A DNA stretch of 64,000 bases. It comes from Gaiellasilicea sp963749515 (GTDB taxonomy: Bacteria > Actinomycetota > Thermoleophilia > Gaiellales > Gaiellaceae). Where the stretch lies: NCBI GenBank assembly GCA_963749515.1, contig CAVVMR010000006.1, forward strand, positions 62,001-126,000. Reading direction: 5' to 3'. Shown here piece by piece: positions 53,394 through 62,920 of this stretch (position 1 is its first letter; each line of letters begins with the position of its first letter). The notes under the pieces are model-generated. The model searched no databases. It saw only the letters and a list, made by a program, of their open reading frames with translations, and had not been told where the DNA came from. Position numbers and translations under genes: made by a program.

Positions 53394-54827
53394 ATGGTTA
53401 CCTCACCTCGTTTGAAGTGGTTTGCGTTGGCGCTACTCGGGGCGGTCCAGTTCATGGTCGTGCTCGACATCGCGATCGTGAACGTCGCTCTTCCCTCGAT
53501 TCAGACCGACCTCGATTTCTCGCAGGCCAACCTCCAGTGGGTGATCTCGGCGTATGCGCTCGTCTTCGGCGGCTTCCTGCTGCTCGGCGGGCGGACGGCC
53601 GACCTCCTCGGCCGCCGCCGCATCTTCATGGTGGGCCTGGTCGCGTTCGCGATCGGCTCGCTCCTCTGCGGCCTGGCCTGGGACGAGGGATCGCTGATCG
53701 GCGCTCGCGCCCTGCAGGGCCTCGGCGCCGCCACGATCTCACCCGCTGCGCTCGCGATCCTGATGACCACCTTCGCCGAAGGCAAGGAGCGAAACATCGC
53801 TCTCGGCGTCTGGGGAGCAGTCGGCGGCTTCGGTGCCGCCGCCGGCGTGCTGCTCGGCGGGGTTCTCACCGACGCGCTGTCGTGGGAGTGGATCTTCTTC
53901 GTCAACATCCCGGTAGCGATCGTTGCCCTCGGCCTCGCTCCGGCCCTGCTCGGCGAGAGCAAGGACACTCGCGTCAAGACCTTCGACGCGCTCGGTGCGG
54001 TTCTCGTCACTGCAGGTCTCACCACACTCGTGCTCGGCATCACCCAGGGACACGAGTGGGGTTGGAGCTCGGGCCGCGTGATCGGCGTCTTCGTCGCCTC
54101 GGCCGCTCTCCTGGGAGGGTTCGTCGCCTGGGAGCAGCGCGTCGCAGAGCCGCTGATGCGGTTCGGGATCCTGCGCACGAAGACCGTCCTCGGGGCGAAC
54201 GTCGCCGGATTCATCCTCGGCACGGCGCTCTTCTCGATGTTCCTGATGCTGACGCTCTACATGCAGCAGGTGCTCGGCTACTCGGCGATGAAGACGGGTG
54301 TCGCCTACCTTGCGGTCGCCGGCACCTCGATCATCTGGGCGAACGTTGCGGCGATGCTCGTCGGCCGCGTCGGAGTCCGGCCGCTGATCGCCGGCGGTAT
54401 GGCGATTCTCGCCGTCGGGATGGTTCTCTTCACGCAGGTGTCGGTCGGCGGCTCGTACGCCGCGAACCTGCTGCCGGGCTTCCTGATCATCGCGCTCGGG
54501 ATGGCGCTGTGCTTCGTGCCGATCTCGATCGCCGCACTGGCCGGGGTCTCGCAGGCCGAGGCGGGCATCGCCTCAGGGCTGATCAACACCTCGCAGCAGA
54601 TCGGCGGCGCGGTCGGGATCGCCCTGCTCTCGACGATCGCGATCTCGCGCACCGAGAACGAGGTAGCCGCCGGCACCGCCGTGCCGCAGGCGTTGACCTC
54701 GGGCTTCCAGCTGGCCTTCTGGGTCGGCGCCGCGATCGCAGTGGCGGGTGTCATCGCCGCGCTGGCGCTGATCCGCCAGGAGGAGATCGTGGGGGCAGCC
54801 GCGCCCGCGCTGGAAGGCGCCTCCTAG
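53394..54827 (+). CDS. DHA2-family MFS drug efflux transporter
   Basis: 477 residues, 14 predicted helices (EmrB/QacA type). Motif C-like and DHA2 features: VVLDIAIVNVALPSIQTDL in helix 1, GGRTADLLGRRRIF (motif A), GARALQGLGAATISPAALAIL. Proton-driven export of hydrophobic compounds is expected. AAAAGGA precedes ATG 53394. Controlled by the adjacent HxlR protein; a strong terminator follows. Confidence 0.93.
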   Translation: MVTSPRLKWFALALLGAVQFMVVLDIAIVNVALPSIQTDLDFSQANLQWVISAYALVFGGFLLLGGRTADLLGRRRIFMVGLVAFAIGSLLCGLAWDEGSLIGARALQGLGAATISPAALAILMTTFAEGKERNIALGVWGAVGGFGAAAGVLLGGVLTDALSWEWIFFVNIPVAIVALGLAPALLGESKDTRVKTFDALGAVLVTAGLTTLVLGITQGHEWGWSSGRVIGVFVASAALLGGFVAWEQRVAEPLMRFGILRTKTVLGANVAGFILGTALFSMFLMLTLYMQQVLGYSAMKTGVAYLAVAGTSIIWANVAAMLVGRVGVRPLIAGGMAILAVGMVLFTQVSVGGSYAANLLPGFLIIALGMALCFVPISIAALAGVSQAEAGIASGLINTSQQIGGAVGIALLSTIAISRTENEVAAGTAVPQALTSGFQLAFWVGAAIAVAGVIAALALIRQEEIVGAAAPALEGAS

Positions 54828-54837
54828 CACGACTTCG

Positions 54838-54875
54838 AGCCGGGGCGGGAGCGAACGGTGCTCCCGCCCCGGTTT
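54838..54875 (+). terminator. Intrinsic terminator after the MFS gene
   Basis: Perfect 13-bp stem CCGGGGCGGGAGC / GCTCCCGCCCCGG (54840-54852 / 54860-54872) with a 7-nt loop, followed by TTT. It begins 10 bases after the stop codon. Confidence 0.8.
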
Positions 54876-54930
54876 GACAACGCCGGAGCCGCAGTGCAAG
54901 GCTGACGTGGTGCCGGTGGAAGCGGTTTCA
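54874..54930 (+). promoter_or_regulatory. Promoter -35 and LacI-type operator of the lacI-family gene
   Basis: TTGACA (54874-54879) is a consensus -35; the -10 is poor (CAAGGC/AAGGCT). TGGAAGCGGTTTCA (54917-54930), 10 of 14 symmetric positions, overlaps the start codon and resembles the perfect palindrome before the binding-protein gene at 58169, which suggests autorepression. Confidence 0.45.
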
Positions 54931-55979
54931 TGGAAGTAGGCGGCGATACGGCCGGCGAGCGGCTCGGGCCCCCGACGATCGCGGACGTCGCGGCCCACGC
55001 CGGTGTCGGGGTGGCGACCGTCTCCCGCGTCTTCAACGGCCACCCGAACGTCGCCGATCCGACCCGTGAGCGCGTTCTCGCCGCCATTCACGAGCTGAAC
55101 TACCGGCCGAGCTCGGTCGCGCGGAACCTCTCGCTCCGCAAGACCTTCGTGATCGGCGTCGTCGTCCCGTTCTTCACGAATCCGTCCGCGGTCGAGCGCC
55201 TGCGCGGAATCGTGTCCGGGCTCGAGGCGTCTCCCTACGATCTGGCGCTGTTCGACGTCGAGTCGCCGGATCGCCAGCGACGCGCCTTCGACACGTTCGG
55301 TCGTGGCGACCGGGCAGACGGTCTGCTCGTGGTCTCGCTCGTCCCACCCGATGTCGAGCTCGTGCGCCTCAGGGCGGCGCAGATCCCGTGTGTGCTCGTC
55401 GACGCTCCGCACCCGGCCCTCCCGACTGTCCTGTCCGACGACGTCGAGGGCGGCATCCTCGCCACGCGCCATCTGCTCGAGCTCGGCCACCGGCGCATCG
55501 CCTTCATCGGCGACAAGCCGCCCGACCGCTTCCGGTTTCACTCGAGCCGGGACCGGACCGAGGGCTACGTGCGGGAGCTCGCCCGGGCGGGTGTCTCGGT
55601 GCGCCACGACTACGTGCGCGAAGGAACGCAGAGCCGGCACGTGGCGCGGAGCGTCGCGGAGGAGCTGCTGCGACTCCCCGAGCCTCCCACGGCGATCTTC
55701 GCAGCCTCGGACACCCAGGCACTGGGCGTGCTCGAAGCGGCGCAGGCGCTGGGCGTGCGCGTCCCGGAGGAGCTGTCGGTTATCGGTTTCGACGACGTCG
55801 AGGCCGCCTCGTACGTGGGCCTCACCACCGTACGCCAGCCGCTCTTCGAGAGTGGCCGGCGCGGCGCCGAGCTGTTGCTCCAGGCGCTGGCCGGCGGGTC
55901 GCTCGACGCCCGCTCGGAGACGCTGCCGCTCGACCTCGTCGTTCGGACGACGACCGCGCCCCCGCCTGACGCCGGCTAG
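54930..55979 (+). CDS. LacI-family transcriptional regulator
   Basis: 349 residues. N-terminal HTH and hinge: PTIADVAAHAGVGVATVSRVFNGHPNVADPTRERVLAAIHELNYRPSSVARNL; the rest is a periplasmic-binding-protein-like sugar-sensing domain (FGRGDRADGLLVVSL, HRRIAFIGDKPPDRF, VIGFDDVEAASYVGLTTVRQP). It probably controls the alpha-glucoside genes on both sides of the operator at 58122. The 3' end overlaps the convergent glucosidase gene by 4 bases. Confidence 0.93.
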   Translation: MEVGGDTAGERLGPPTIADVAAHAGVGVATVSRVFNGHPNVADPTRERVLAAIHELNYRPSSVARNLSLRKTFVIGVVVPFFTNPSAVERLRGIVSGLEASPYDLALFDVESPDRQRRAFDTFGRGDRADGLLVVSLVPPDVELVRLRAAQIPCVLVDAPHPALPTVLSDDVEGGILATRHLLELGHRRIAFIGDKPPDRFRFHSSRDRTEGYVRELARAGVSVRHDYVREGTQSRHVARSVAEELLRLPEPPTAIFAASDTQALGVLEAAQALGVRVPEELSVIGFDDVEAASYVGLTTVRQPLFESGRRGAELLLQALAGGSLDARSETLPLDLVVRTTTAPPPDAG

Positions 55980-58084
55980 TCCTCCCAGACCCGCACGGCA
56001 CCGTCCTCGACCGCCGCTGTCCACGTCGATCCCAGCGCGGGGATGCTCTCGAGCCGGAGGCTGTCGAGCCAGTCCGGCAGGCCGCCGGTGGCGGTCGAGA
56101 CGAGCCGCCCTTCGGCGGGCTCGATCCCGACGAGTAGCCGCAGCAGGAGGACGATCGTTCCGGCCGCCCACGCCTGCGGCTTGGACGCCGTCGGGTAGAC
56201 GATCGGATGTGGCGCGTCGTCGCGCGAGAAGCCGGCGAACACCTCCGGCAGCTGGGAGTCGAAGAACGACGCCGCCTCGAGCATCGACTCGATGATCCGC
56301 AGCGCCTCCTCCTGCCGCCCGTAACGCGCCAGCCCCCAGGCGATGAGCGAGTTGTCGTGGGGCCAGACCGTGCCGTCGTGGTAGGCGAGCGGGTTGTAGC
56401 CCGCGTCGTCGGAGGCCATCGTCCGGACGCCCCAGCCGGACCAGAGCGTTGGCCCGAAGAGCTGCTGCACGAGAGCGTCGACGCGCTCCTCGGGCACGAT
56501 GCCGCTCCAGAGCAGGTGCCCGACGTTCGACGTCAGTGAGTTCACCGGGCGCTTGTCGCCGTCGAGCGCGAGCGCATACGTCCAGCCGCCGGGACGCTCG
56601 CACCAGAAGGCGCGGTCGAAGCGCTGTCGCAGCTCGGCCGCCTCGCTCTCGAGCCGGGTGGCCAGCGCCTCGTCGCCCCACACGTCACGCGCCAGCTCCG
56701 CCAGCCGCCGCTTCGCGTCGTAGACGTACCCCTGGACCTCCGCAGCTGCGATTGCCCCTCGCGCCCGGGTGCCGTCGTGGAAGAGCTGCGAGTCGTGCGA
56801 GTCCTTCCACGTCTGGTTCTCCAGACCGTGCGCGACGCGCCGCTCGTACTCGACGAAGCCGTCGCCGTCCGAGTCTCCCCACTCGTCGATCCAGGCGAGT
56901 GCGAGCAGGGCGGGCTCGCGCAGCTCGCGTGCGAATGCCTCGTCCCGCGTCCACCGCCAGACTTCGGAGAGCAGGACGAGGAAGAGCGGGGTCGCGTCGA
57001 CGGTTCCGTAGTAGCGGGCGAAGAATGCGCTCGCCCCCTTGCCGGAACGGAGCTCGTGCACGATCTTGCCCGGCTCCGCGTCGATCGAGGCGTCGTCCTC
57101 GGTCGCCTGCAGCCGCGCCAGCTCTCGTAAGGCCGTGCGCGCGAGGTCCGGTCCGAGCAGGAGCGTCTGCAGGCTCGCGATGATCGTGTCGCGTCCGAAG
57201 ACGGTCATGAACCACGGCAAGCCCGCGGCGATCAGCTCGCCGTTGTCGCCGGCCCGCAGCCGCAGCGCGGCCAGGTCGTCGATCGCGCGGTCGTAGGAGC
57301 GCTGGAGCAGGGGCGCGCTCGTCGTGAGCTTCGGAACCGTCTCACGCCACGCACTCAGGGACGTCTCGACGCGCAACGCCTCGGCTGGCAGCGCACGAAC
57401 GGCAGCCTCGGCCTTGGCGGCGTTGAGGCCCGGAGCGAACTGGAGCTCGAGCTCCCACTCGCCGTGCGGTGCGAGGGTGACGTGAAAGCCGACACCGTTC
57501 TCCGTGCGCCGGCCGGGTTGCGAGAAGGTGGCGATGGTCACGAGGTCCGACGCCGTGTCGGCGAACCGCAGCACGCGAGCCTCGTCGTCGAGCTCCGCCG
57601 GCGCCGGCCCCGGGAGGGGATCCATGTCGACCGCATCGCCGAGGCTGAAATCGTGCGCCTTGACGGCGAAGATGTCGGCGAAGTCCGCCGTGAGCTCCAG
57701 CTCGACGTCCAGTTCGACGTGGCGCGCACCGAGGTTGCGCACGACGAGCTGCTCCTCGAGCCCGACCGAGATCCGGCGCCTGCGGACGATCTCCAGCTCG
57801 TCGTGCTCGAGCCCGCCTGCGAGCGGGTTGCGGCTGAAGTACGAGGCCGCGTGCGGATCGCCTCGCCGTCCCGTCAGGAGCTCGGGCCGGGTGCCGTTGA
57901 CGAGCAGGACGAACCGCGACAGGAACCGCGTGTCGTGGGCGAAGAGCCCGGCGGGCGGGACATCGATGTCGCCGCGCTCGTCGGCAATGCAGAACGTCGA
58001 GCCGGCGAGAATCGTATTCGGCACGGCGGGCGAGCTTACCCCCTGGCCCCGCGGCCGCGAGGGCCTTGCGCTGCGGGTTTGCAT
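55976..58084 (-). CDS. Amylo-alpha-1,6-glucosidase / glycogen-debranching-like enzyme
   Basis: 702 residues. The N-terminal beta-sandwich (GDIDVPPAGLFAHDTRFLSRFVLLVNG to about 300) is the debranching-enzyme N-terminal domain; the C-terminal (alpha/alpha)6 barrel has GLPWFMTVFGRDTIIASLQTL, EPGKIVHELRSGKG, WIDEWGDSDGDGFVEYER, EVQGYVYDAKRRLAELA and PHDNSLIAWGLARYG. Related proteins cleave alpha-1,6 or other alpha-glucosidic bonds; exact substrate is open. ATG 58084 is 84 bp from the divergent ABC operon and probably shares its operator. Confidence 0.9.
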   Translation of the reverse strand: MQTRSARPSRPRGQGVSSPAVPNTILAGSTFCIADERGDIDVPPAGLFAHDTRFLSRFVLLVNGTRPELLTGRRGDPHAASYFSRNPLAGGLEHDELEIVRRRRISVGLEEQLVVRNLGARHVELDVELELTADFADIFAVKAHDFSLGDAVDMDPLPGPAPAELDDEARVLRFADTASDLVTIATFSQPGRRTENGVGFHVTLAPHGEWELELQFAPGLNAAKAEAAVRALPAEALRVETSLSAWRETVPKLTTSAPLLQRSYDRAIDDLAALRLRAGDNGELIAAGLPWFMTVFGRDTIIASLQTLLLGPDLARTALRELARLQATEDDASIDAEPGKIVHELRSGKGASAFFARYYGTVDATPLFLVLLSEVWRWTRDEAFARELREPALLALAWIDEWGDSDGDGFVEYERRVAHGLENQTWKDSHDSQLFHDGTRARGAIAAAEVQGYVYDAKRRLAELARDVWGDEALATRLESEAAELRQRFDRAFWCERPGGWTYALALDGDKRPVNSLTSNVGHLLWSGIVPEERVDALVQQLFGPTLWSGWGVRTMASDDAGYNPLAYHDGTVWPHDNSLIAWGLARYGRQEEALRIIESMLEAASFFDSQLPEVFAGFSRDDAPHPIVYPTASKPQAWAAGTIVLLLRLLVGIEPAEGRLVSTATGGLPDWLDSLRLESIPALGSTWTAAVEDGAVRVWED

Positions 58085-58121
58085 TCGCTTGAAAAGGTTG
58101 TTTTACTCCGCGGCGGGTACT

Positions 58122-58141
58122 CTATGGAACCGGTTCCATAG
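58122..58141. promoter_or_regulatory. Perfect 20-bp LacI-type operator
   Basis: CTATGGAACCGGTTCCATAG is a perfect palindrome in the gap between the glucosidase gene and the ABC operon, with central CG as in LacI-family sites. TACTCT (58118-58123) is a likely -10 for the plus strand, so a bound repressor would cover the start point. Confidence 0.8.
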
Positions 58142-58168
58142 ATTGCAACTTTTCACCAGGAGGGGCAC

Positions 58169-59401
58169 ATGAAGCGTTACCGCCTACTCGCCGCCGCGGT
58201 CTGCACGGGTCTGCTCGTGCTGGCCGGGATCGGTGCCACCACGACCCAGGGGAAGACGGCGGAACCTGCCGCCACGCAAGCGTCCGGGACGGTCACGCTC
58301 TCCGGCTGGGCCTCCTCGCCCACCGAGACGAAGCTGCTGAGAGAGGTGATCCGGGGCTTCGAGAAGACGTTCCCGAGCATCAAGGTGCAGTACTCGCCGG
58401 TCTCGGGTGACTATCCGGCGGCGATGCTCGCGCAGTTCGCGGCGCGGACGCCGCCGGACGTGTTCTACGTCGATTCGAACGTGGCGCCCGACTGGATCAA
58501 GCAGCGGGTTCTCGAGCCGCTGGACCCGTTCGTCGCCCAGAGCAAGATCAAGACGGCTGCGTTCTATCCGTCGCTGCTCAACGGCTTCAAGGGGCCGGAC
58601 AAGAAGCTCTACGGCTTCCCGAAGGACTGGTCGCCGCTCGCGATGCAGACCAACAACCGGCTGTTCAAGAACTCGAACGTGAAGATTCCGAAGACGTGGG
58701 CGGAGCTCAGCGCGGTAACCAAGAAGCTGAGAGTTCCCGGTGGGCGGGCGGTCTGCCTGTCGCCGAGCTGGGACCGGCTGCTGGCGTTCGTCTACCAGAA
58801 CGGCGGCACGTTCCTGAATGCCGCGAAGACGAAGTCGACCGTCAACACTCGGGCGGTCACCCAGGCCGTCCAGTTCTACGTCGGCCTGATCAAGAGCGGC
58901 GTCGCTGGGACGCCCTCGCAGCTCGGCGTCGGCTGGTGTGGAGAGGCGCTCGGCAAGGAGAAGGCCGCAATCGTCTTCGAGGGGAACTGGCTCGTCCCGT
59001 TCATGGGCGAGACGTTCCCGCAGGTCAGGTTCACGAACAACAGGATGGTGCGGGGCAAGCAGGACGGGAATCTCGCCTTCACCGTCTCCTATTCGATGGC
59101 CCGCGACTCGAAGAACAAGCCGGCTGCGTGGCAGCTGATCCGCTACCTCGTCGGCCAGCCCGGCATGAAGACGTGGACCTCCAAGGGTCTCGCGCTGCCC
59201 TCGCGCAGCGACGTCAAGCCGGCCGCCGGCCGGGCGTCGTTCATCGCCGCAGCCCCGGCCGCTCGCCCGTGGCAGTTCGCACCGGCGTTCACGAAGGTGA
59301 TGGACGTGGCGAACAACGAGCTCTCGGCCGTGCTGGAGGGGAAGCAGACCATCCCCGGCATGCTGAAGAAGATCGAGACCACGGCGAACGACGCCCTCTA
59401 G
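58169..59401 (+). CDS. Sugar ABC transporter substrate-binding protein
   Basis: 410 residues, MalE-like family 1. Signal peptide (residues 1-27; a cysteine at 12 lies inside the hydrophobic core, not in a lipobox). VTLSGWASSPTETKLLREVIRGFEKTFPSIKVQYSPVSGDYPAAMLAQFAA, TPPDVFYVDSN, GFPKDWSPLAMQTNNRLF and AAIVFEGNWLVPFM are typical. AGGAGGGG precedes ATG 58169. A LacI operator lies directly upstream; the context suggests an alpha-glucoside ligand. Confidence 0.93.
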   Translation: MKRYRLLAAAVCTGLLVLAGIGATTTQGKTAEPAATQASGTVTLSGWASSPTETKLLREVIRGFEKTFPSIKVQYSPVSGDYPAAMLAQFAARTPPDVFYVDSNVAPDWIKQRVLEPLDPFVAQSKIKTAAFYPSLLNGFKGPDKKLYGFPKDWSPLAMQTNNRLFKNSNVKIPKTWAELSAVTKKLRVPGGRAVCLSPSWDRLLAFVYQNGGTFLNAAKTKSTVNTRAVTQAVQFYVGLIKSGVAGTPSQLGVGWCGEALGKEKAAIVFEGNWLVPFMGETFPQVRFTNNRMVRGKQDGNLAFTVSYSMARDSKNKPAAWQLIRYLVGQPGMKTWTSKGLALPSRSDVKPAAGRASFIAAAPAARPWQFAPAFTKVMDVANNELSAVLEGKQTIPGMLKKIETTANDAL

Positions 59402-59414
59402 GCAACTCGTTCCG

Positions 59415-59453
59415 TCCTCCTCCCCCGCGCGTTTGCCATGCGGGGGAGGAGGA
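59415..59453 (+). promoter_or_regulatory. Strong hairpin between binding protein and permease
   Basis: Perfect 14-bp stem (59415-59428 / 59440-59453; CCTCCTCCCCCGC pairs with GCGGGGGAGGAGG plus one T-A) with an 11-nt loop, starting 13 nt after the binding-protein stop. The 3' arm contains GGAGGAG, a ribosome site. No T-run. It may stabilise the upstream message and restrict permease translation. Confidence 0.7.
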
Positions 59454-59485
59454 GATTCATTCCCGACACGCTGAGCGAGGCGCGA

Positions 59486-60379
59486 GTGGCGGCGACGGCG
59501 AAACGACAGACTCTCGGCAGCGCCCGCCTCCGCGAGGCGCTCACCGGCTACGCGTTCATCGCGGTGCCGATGGGCCTCTTCTTCGTCTTCTTCATCTACC
59601 CGCTCCTCTACTCGGTGTACATCAGCCGCTACGACTGGGGCGTCTTCGGGAAGATCGAGACTCTCGGCGGGGACAACTATCGCGAGCTGTTCGACGACGA
59701 GATCTTCTGGCGAGCGATCAAGAACACGCTCCTCTACACGCTGGTCGTCGTCCCGGTCGAGATGGCGCTGGCGCTGGCGCTCGCCGTGATCGTGAACGCC
59801 GGCATCAGAGGCAAGGCGTTCTTCCGCTCCGCCTTCTACTTCCCGTCGCTCGCGTCCTCCGCGGCGATCACCGCGATTGCCATCTACATCCTCTCTGCCG
59901 ACGGTCTGCTCAACGCCGTGGTCGGCGGCAACCGGTCGTGGTTCGGCGACTCCGACACGGCGCTCTGGGCGATCGCCGGCCTGAACGCCTGGACGACGTC
60001 CGGGACGATGATGCTGTTCTATCTCGCTGCACTGCAGGCGATTCCGACTGACGTCTACGAGGCGGCTGCGATGGACGGCGCCAAGACGTGGCGGACGTTC
60101 TGGAAGATCACCTTCCCGCTGTTGAAGCCGGGCCACTTCTTCGTCTCGGTCGTCGCCGTGATCGGGGCGCTCCAGGTGTTCGACCAGGCGTTTCTCGTCT
60201 CGAACGGCTCCGGTGGGCCGAACTACTCGACCCTCACTGTCGTGCTCTACCTCTACCGGACGGCAATCCCGGACGTGCGGTTCGGCTATGCGGCCGCGAT
60301 CGGGATCGCGCTGTTCGTGCTGATCTTCACGCTGACGCTGATCCAGCGCCTCCTCTTCGGCAAGGCGGAGACGGCCTGA
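59486..60379 (+). CDS. Sugar ABC transporter permease (MalF/UgpA type)
   Basis: About 297 residues from GTG 59486. Helix 1 is YAFIAVPMGLFFVFFIYPLLYSVYIS; the EAA loop is VYEAAAMDGAKTWRTFWKITFPLLKP. The start is uncertain: the frame is open back to ATG 59438, which lies in the hairpin without a ribosome site, while the strong GGAGGAG (59446-59452) is best placed for an in-frame ATT at 59459. GTG 59486 has GCGAGG upstream. The stop overlaps the next permease. Confidence 0.9.
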   Translation: MAATAKRQTLGSARLREALTGYAFIAVPMGLFFVFFIYPLLYSVYISRYDWGVFGKIETLGGDNYRELFDDEIFWRAIKNTLLYTLVVVPVEMALALALAVIVNAGIRGKAFFRSAFYFPSLASSAAITAIAIYILSADGLLNAVVGGNRSWFGDSDTALWAIAGLNAWTTSGTMMLFYLAALQAIPTDVYEAAAMDGAKTWRTFWKITFPLLKPGHFFVSVVAVIGALQVFDQAFLVSNGSGGPNYSTLTVVLYLYRTAIPDVRFGYAAAIGIALFVLIFTLTLIQRLLFGKAETA

Positions 60380-61257
60380 TGGCGATCGACGTCGCCCAGG
60401 TCGACAGCTCGCCGCGGCCGATTCCGGCCCGAACTCGGGCCGAGCGCGCTCGCCGGGTGCTCACCTACGCGATCCTGCTCGCCGTCTCAGCACTCTTCTT
60501 CGTCCCATTCCTGTGGACGATCTCGACCTCGCTCAAGTCCTTGCCGGAGACGACGGGGTTCGACCTGCTGCCGAACAACCCGAGCCTGCGGGCCTACCGT
60601 GAAGTCCTGACCGAATTCGACTTTCTGCGCTACGCCGCCAACAGCTTCTTCCTCGCGGGGATGATCACGCTGGCAAATCTCGTCCTTTGCTCGATCGGCG
60701 GTTACGCCTTCGCACGCCTCCGGTTTCCCGGTCGCGAGGTTCTGTTCATGCTCGTCCTCGCGACGCTGATGATCCCGGACCAGCTGCGGCTCGTGCCCGT
60801 GTTCGTGATGCTCAGCGGCTGGGGCCTGGTCGGGTCGTTCAAGGGCTACATGCTGATCAAGCTCGTGCTCGCGGCCAACCTGTTCTTCATGCGCCAGTAC
60901 TTCCTGACGATTCCCCGCGACTTCGAGGAGGCGGCGAAGCTCGACAACGCCGGGCACTTCAAGACGTTCCGCAAGGTGATGCTGCCTCTGGCCGGCCCGG
61001 CGCTGGCGGCGATCACGATCCTCACCTTTCAGGGCATCTGGAACGAGTTCTTCTGGCCCCTGATCCTGCTCGGTTTCGGCAATCCGGACCACTACACCGT
61101 CCAGCTGGGGATCGCGCAGTTCACCTTCCAGTACCAGACACAGTGGCCGCAGCTGATGGCGGCGAGCGTGATCGCGATCCTGCCGATCGTCGTCATCTTT
61201 CTCTTCTTCCAGCGGTACTTCGTCGCCGGCGTCGTCGCGAGCGGGGTCAAGGGATGA
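60379..61257 (+). CDS. Sugar ABC transporter permease (MalG/UgpE type)
   Basis: 292 residues. Helix 1 ILLAVSALFFVPFLWTISTSLKSLPET, EAA loop DFEEAAKLDNAGHFKTFRKVMLPLAGP, and the family ending YFVAGVVASGVKG. ATG 60379 overlaps the previous stop by one base; ATGA overlap with the next gene. Confidence 0.93.
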   Translation: MAIDVAQVDSSPRPIPARTRAERARRVLTYAILLAVSALFFVPFLWTISTSLKSLPETTGFDLLPNNPSLRAYREVLTEFDFLRYAANSFFLAGMITLANLVLCSIGGYAFARLRFPGREVLFMLVLATLMIPDQLRLVPVFVMLSGWGLVGSFKGYMLIKLVLAANLFFMRQYFLTIPRDFEEAAKLDNAGHFKTFRKVMLPLAGPALAAITILTFQGIWNEFFWPLILLGFGNPDHYTVQLGIAQFTFQYQTQWPQLMAASVIAILPIVVIFLFFQRYFVAGVVASGVKG

Positions 61258-61900
61258 CGGTGAGGACAGCGCTCCGGTGCGCGCTGCGCGACATGTACGA
61301 GCAGTCGTGGCGGCTCGCGCTCCTCAACACCGCGCTGTCGGCGGTCGTGCTCGCTGTGCTCGCGCTGGCGAGCTACACACCAATCGCGCTCGTGCTCGGC
61401 ATCGGCATCGGGCCGCTTGTCGCAGCGTTGATGCACTGCGCCGTTCGCCTCGTCAGGGAGGGGGACCTCCGGCTTGCGACCGCGGTCGAGGGGCTGCGGC
61501 TGCACTGGCGTCGTGGCCTCCAGCTGGGGGCGCTCGCCGGCGTGGTCGTGGTCGCCGGGGTCGTGGCGGTGCGCCTGTACGGCTCGTCCGGCGTGCTCAC
61601 GTGGCCGCTTGCGTTCGTCGCCACCTACCTGCTCGCGCTCTTCCTGGTCTTCCAGCTGCTGCTCTGGCCGCTCGCCGTCACCGAACGGGATCGTCCGCTG
61701 CGACGGCTGCTCGCGGATGCCGGCACGGCGCTCGTTCGGCGGCCGGTTGCGTCGATCGGGCTGGCGCTCGCGCTGCTGTTGATCAACGCGCTCGGCGCCG
61801 CCGCGGCAGTGCTGCCACTGCTCACCGTGACCATTGCGTACTCGTTCGTCGCGGCCGCGCGCTTCGCGCTGCCACCCCAACTCGAGGAGGGCCCCGTCTG

Positions 61901-61901
<1 letters not shown>
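61254..61901 (+). CDS. DUF624/YesL-like membrane protein
   Basis: 215 residues with about five membrane helices (LALLNTALSAVVLAVLALASY, VLGIGIGPLVAALMHCAVRLV, LGALAGVVVVAGVVAVRL and two more). DUF624 proteins such as YesL are common in sugar ABC operons of Gram-positives; their role is unknown. It is coupled at both ends (ATGA, TGATG) between permease and ATPase genes. Confidence 0.75.
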
Positions 61902-62916
<1,015 letters not shown>

Positions 62917-62920
<4 letters not shown>

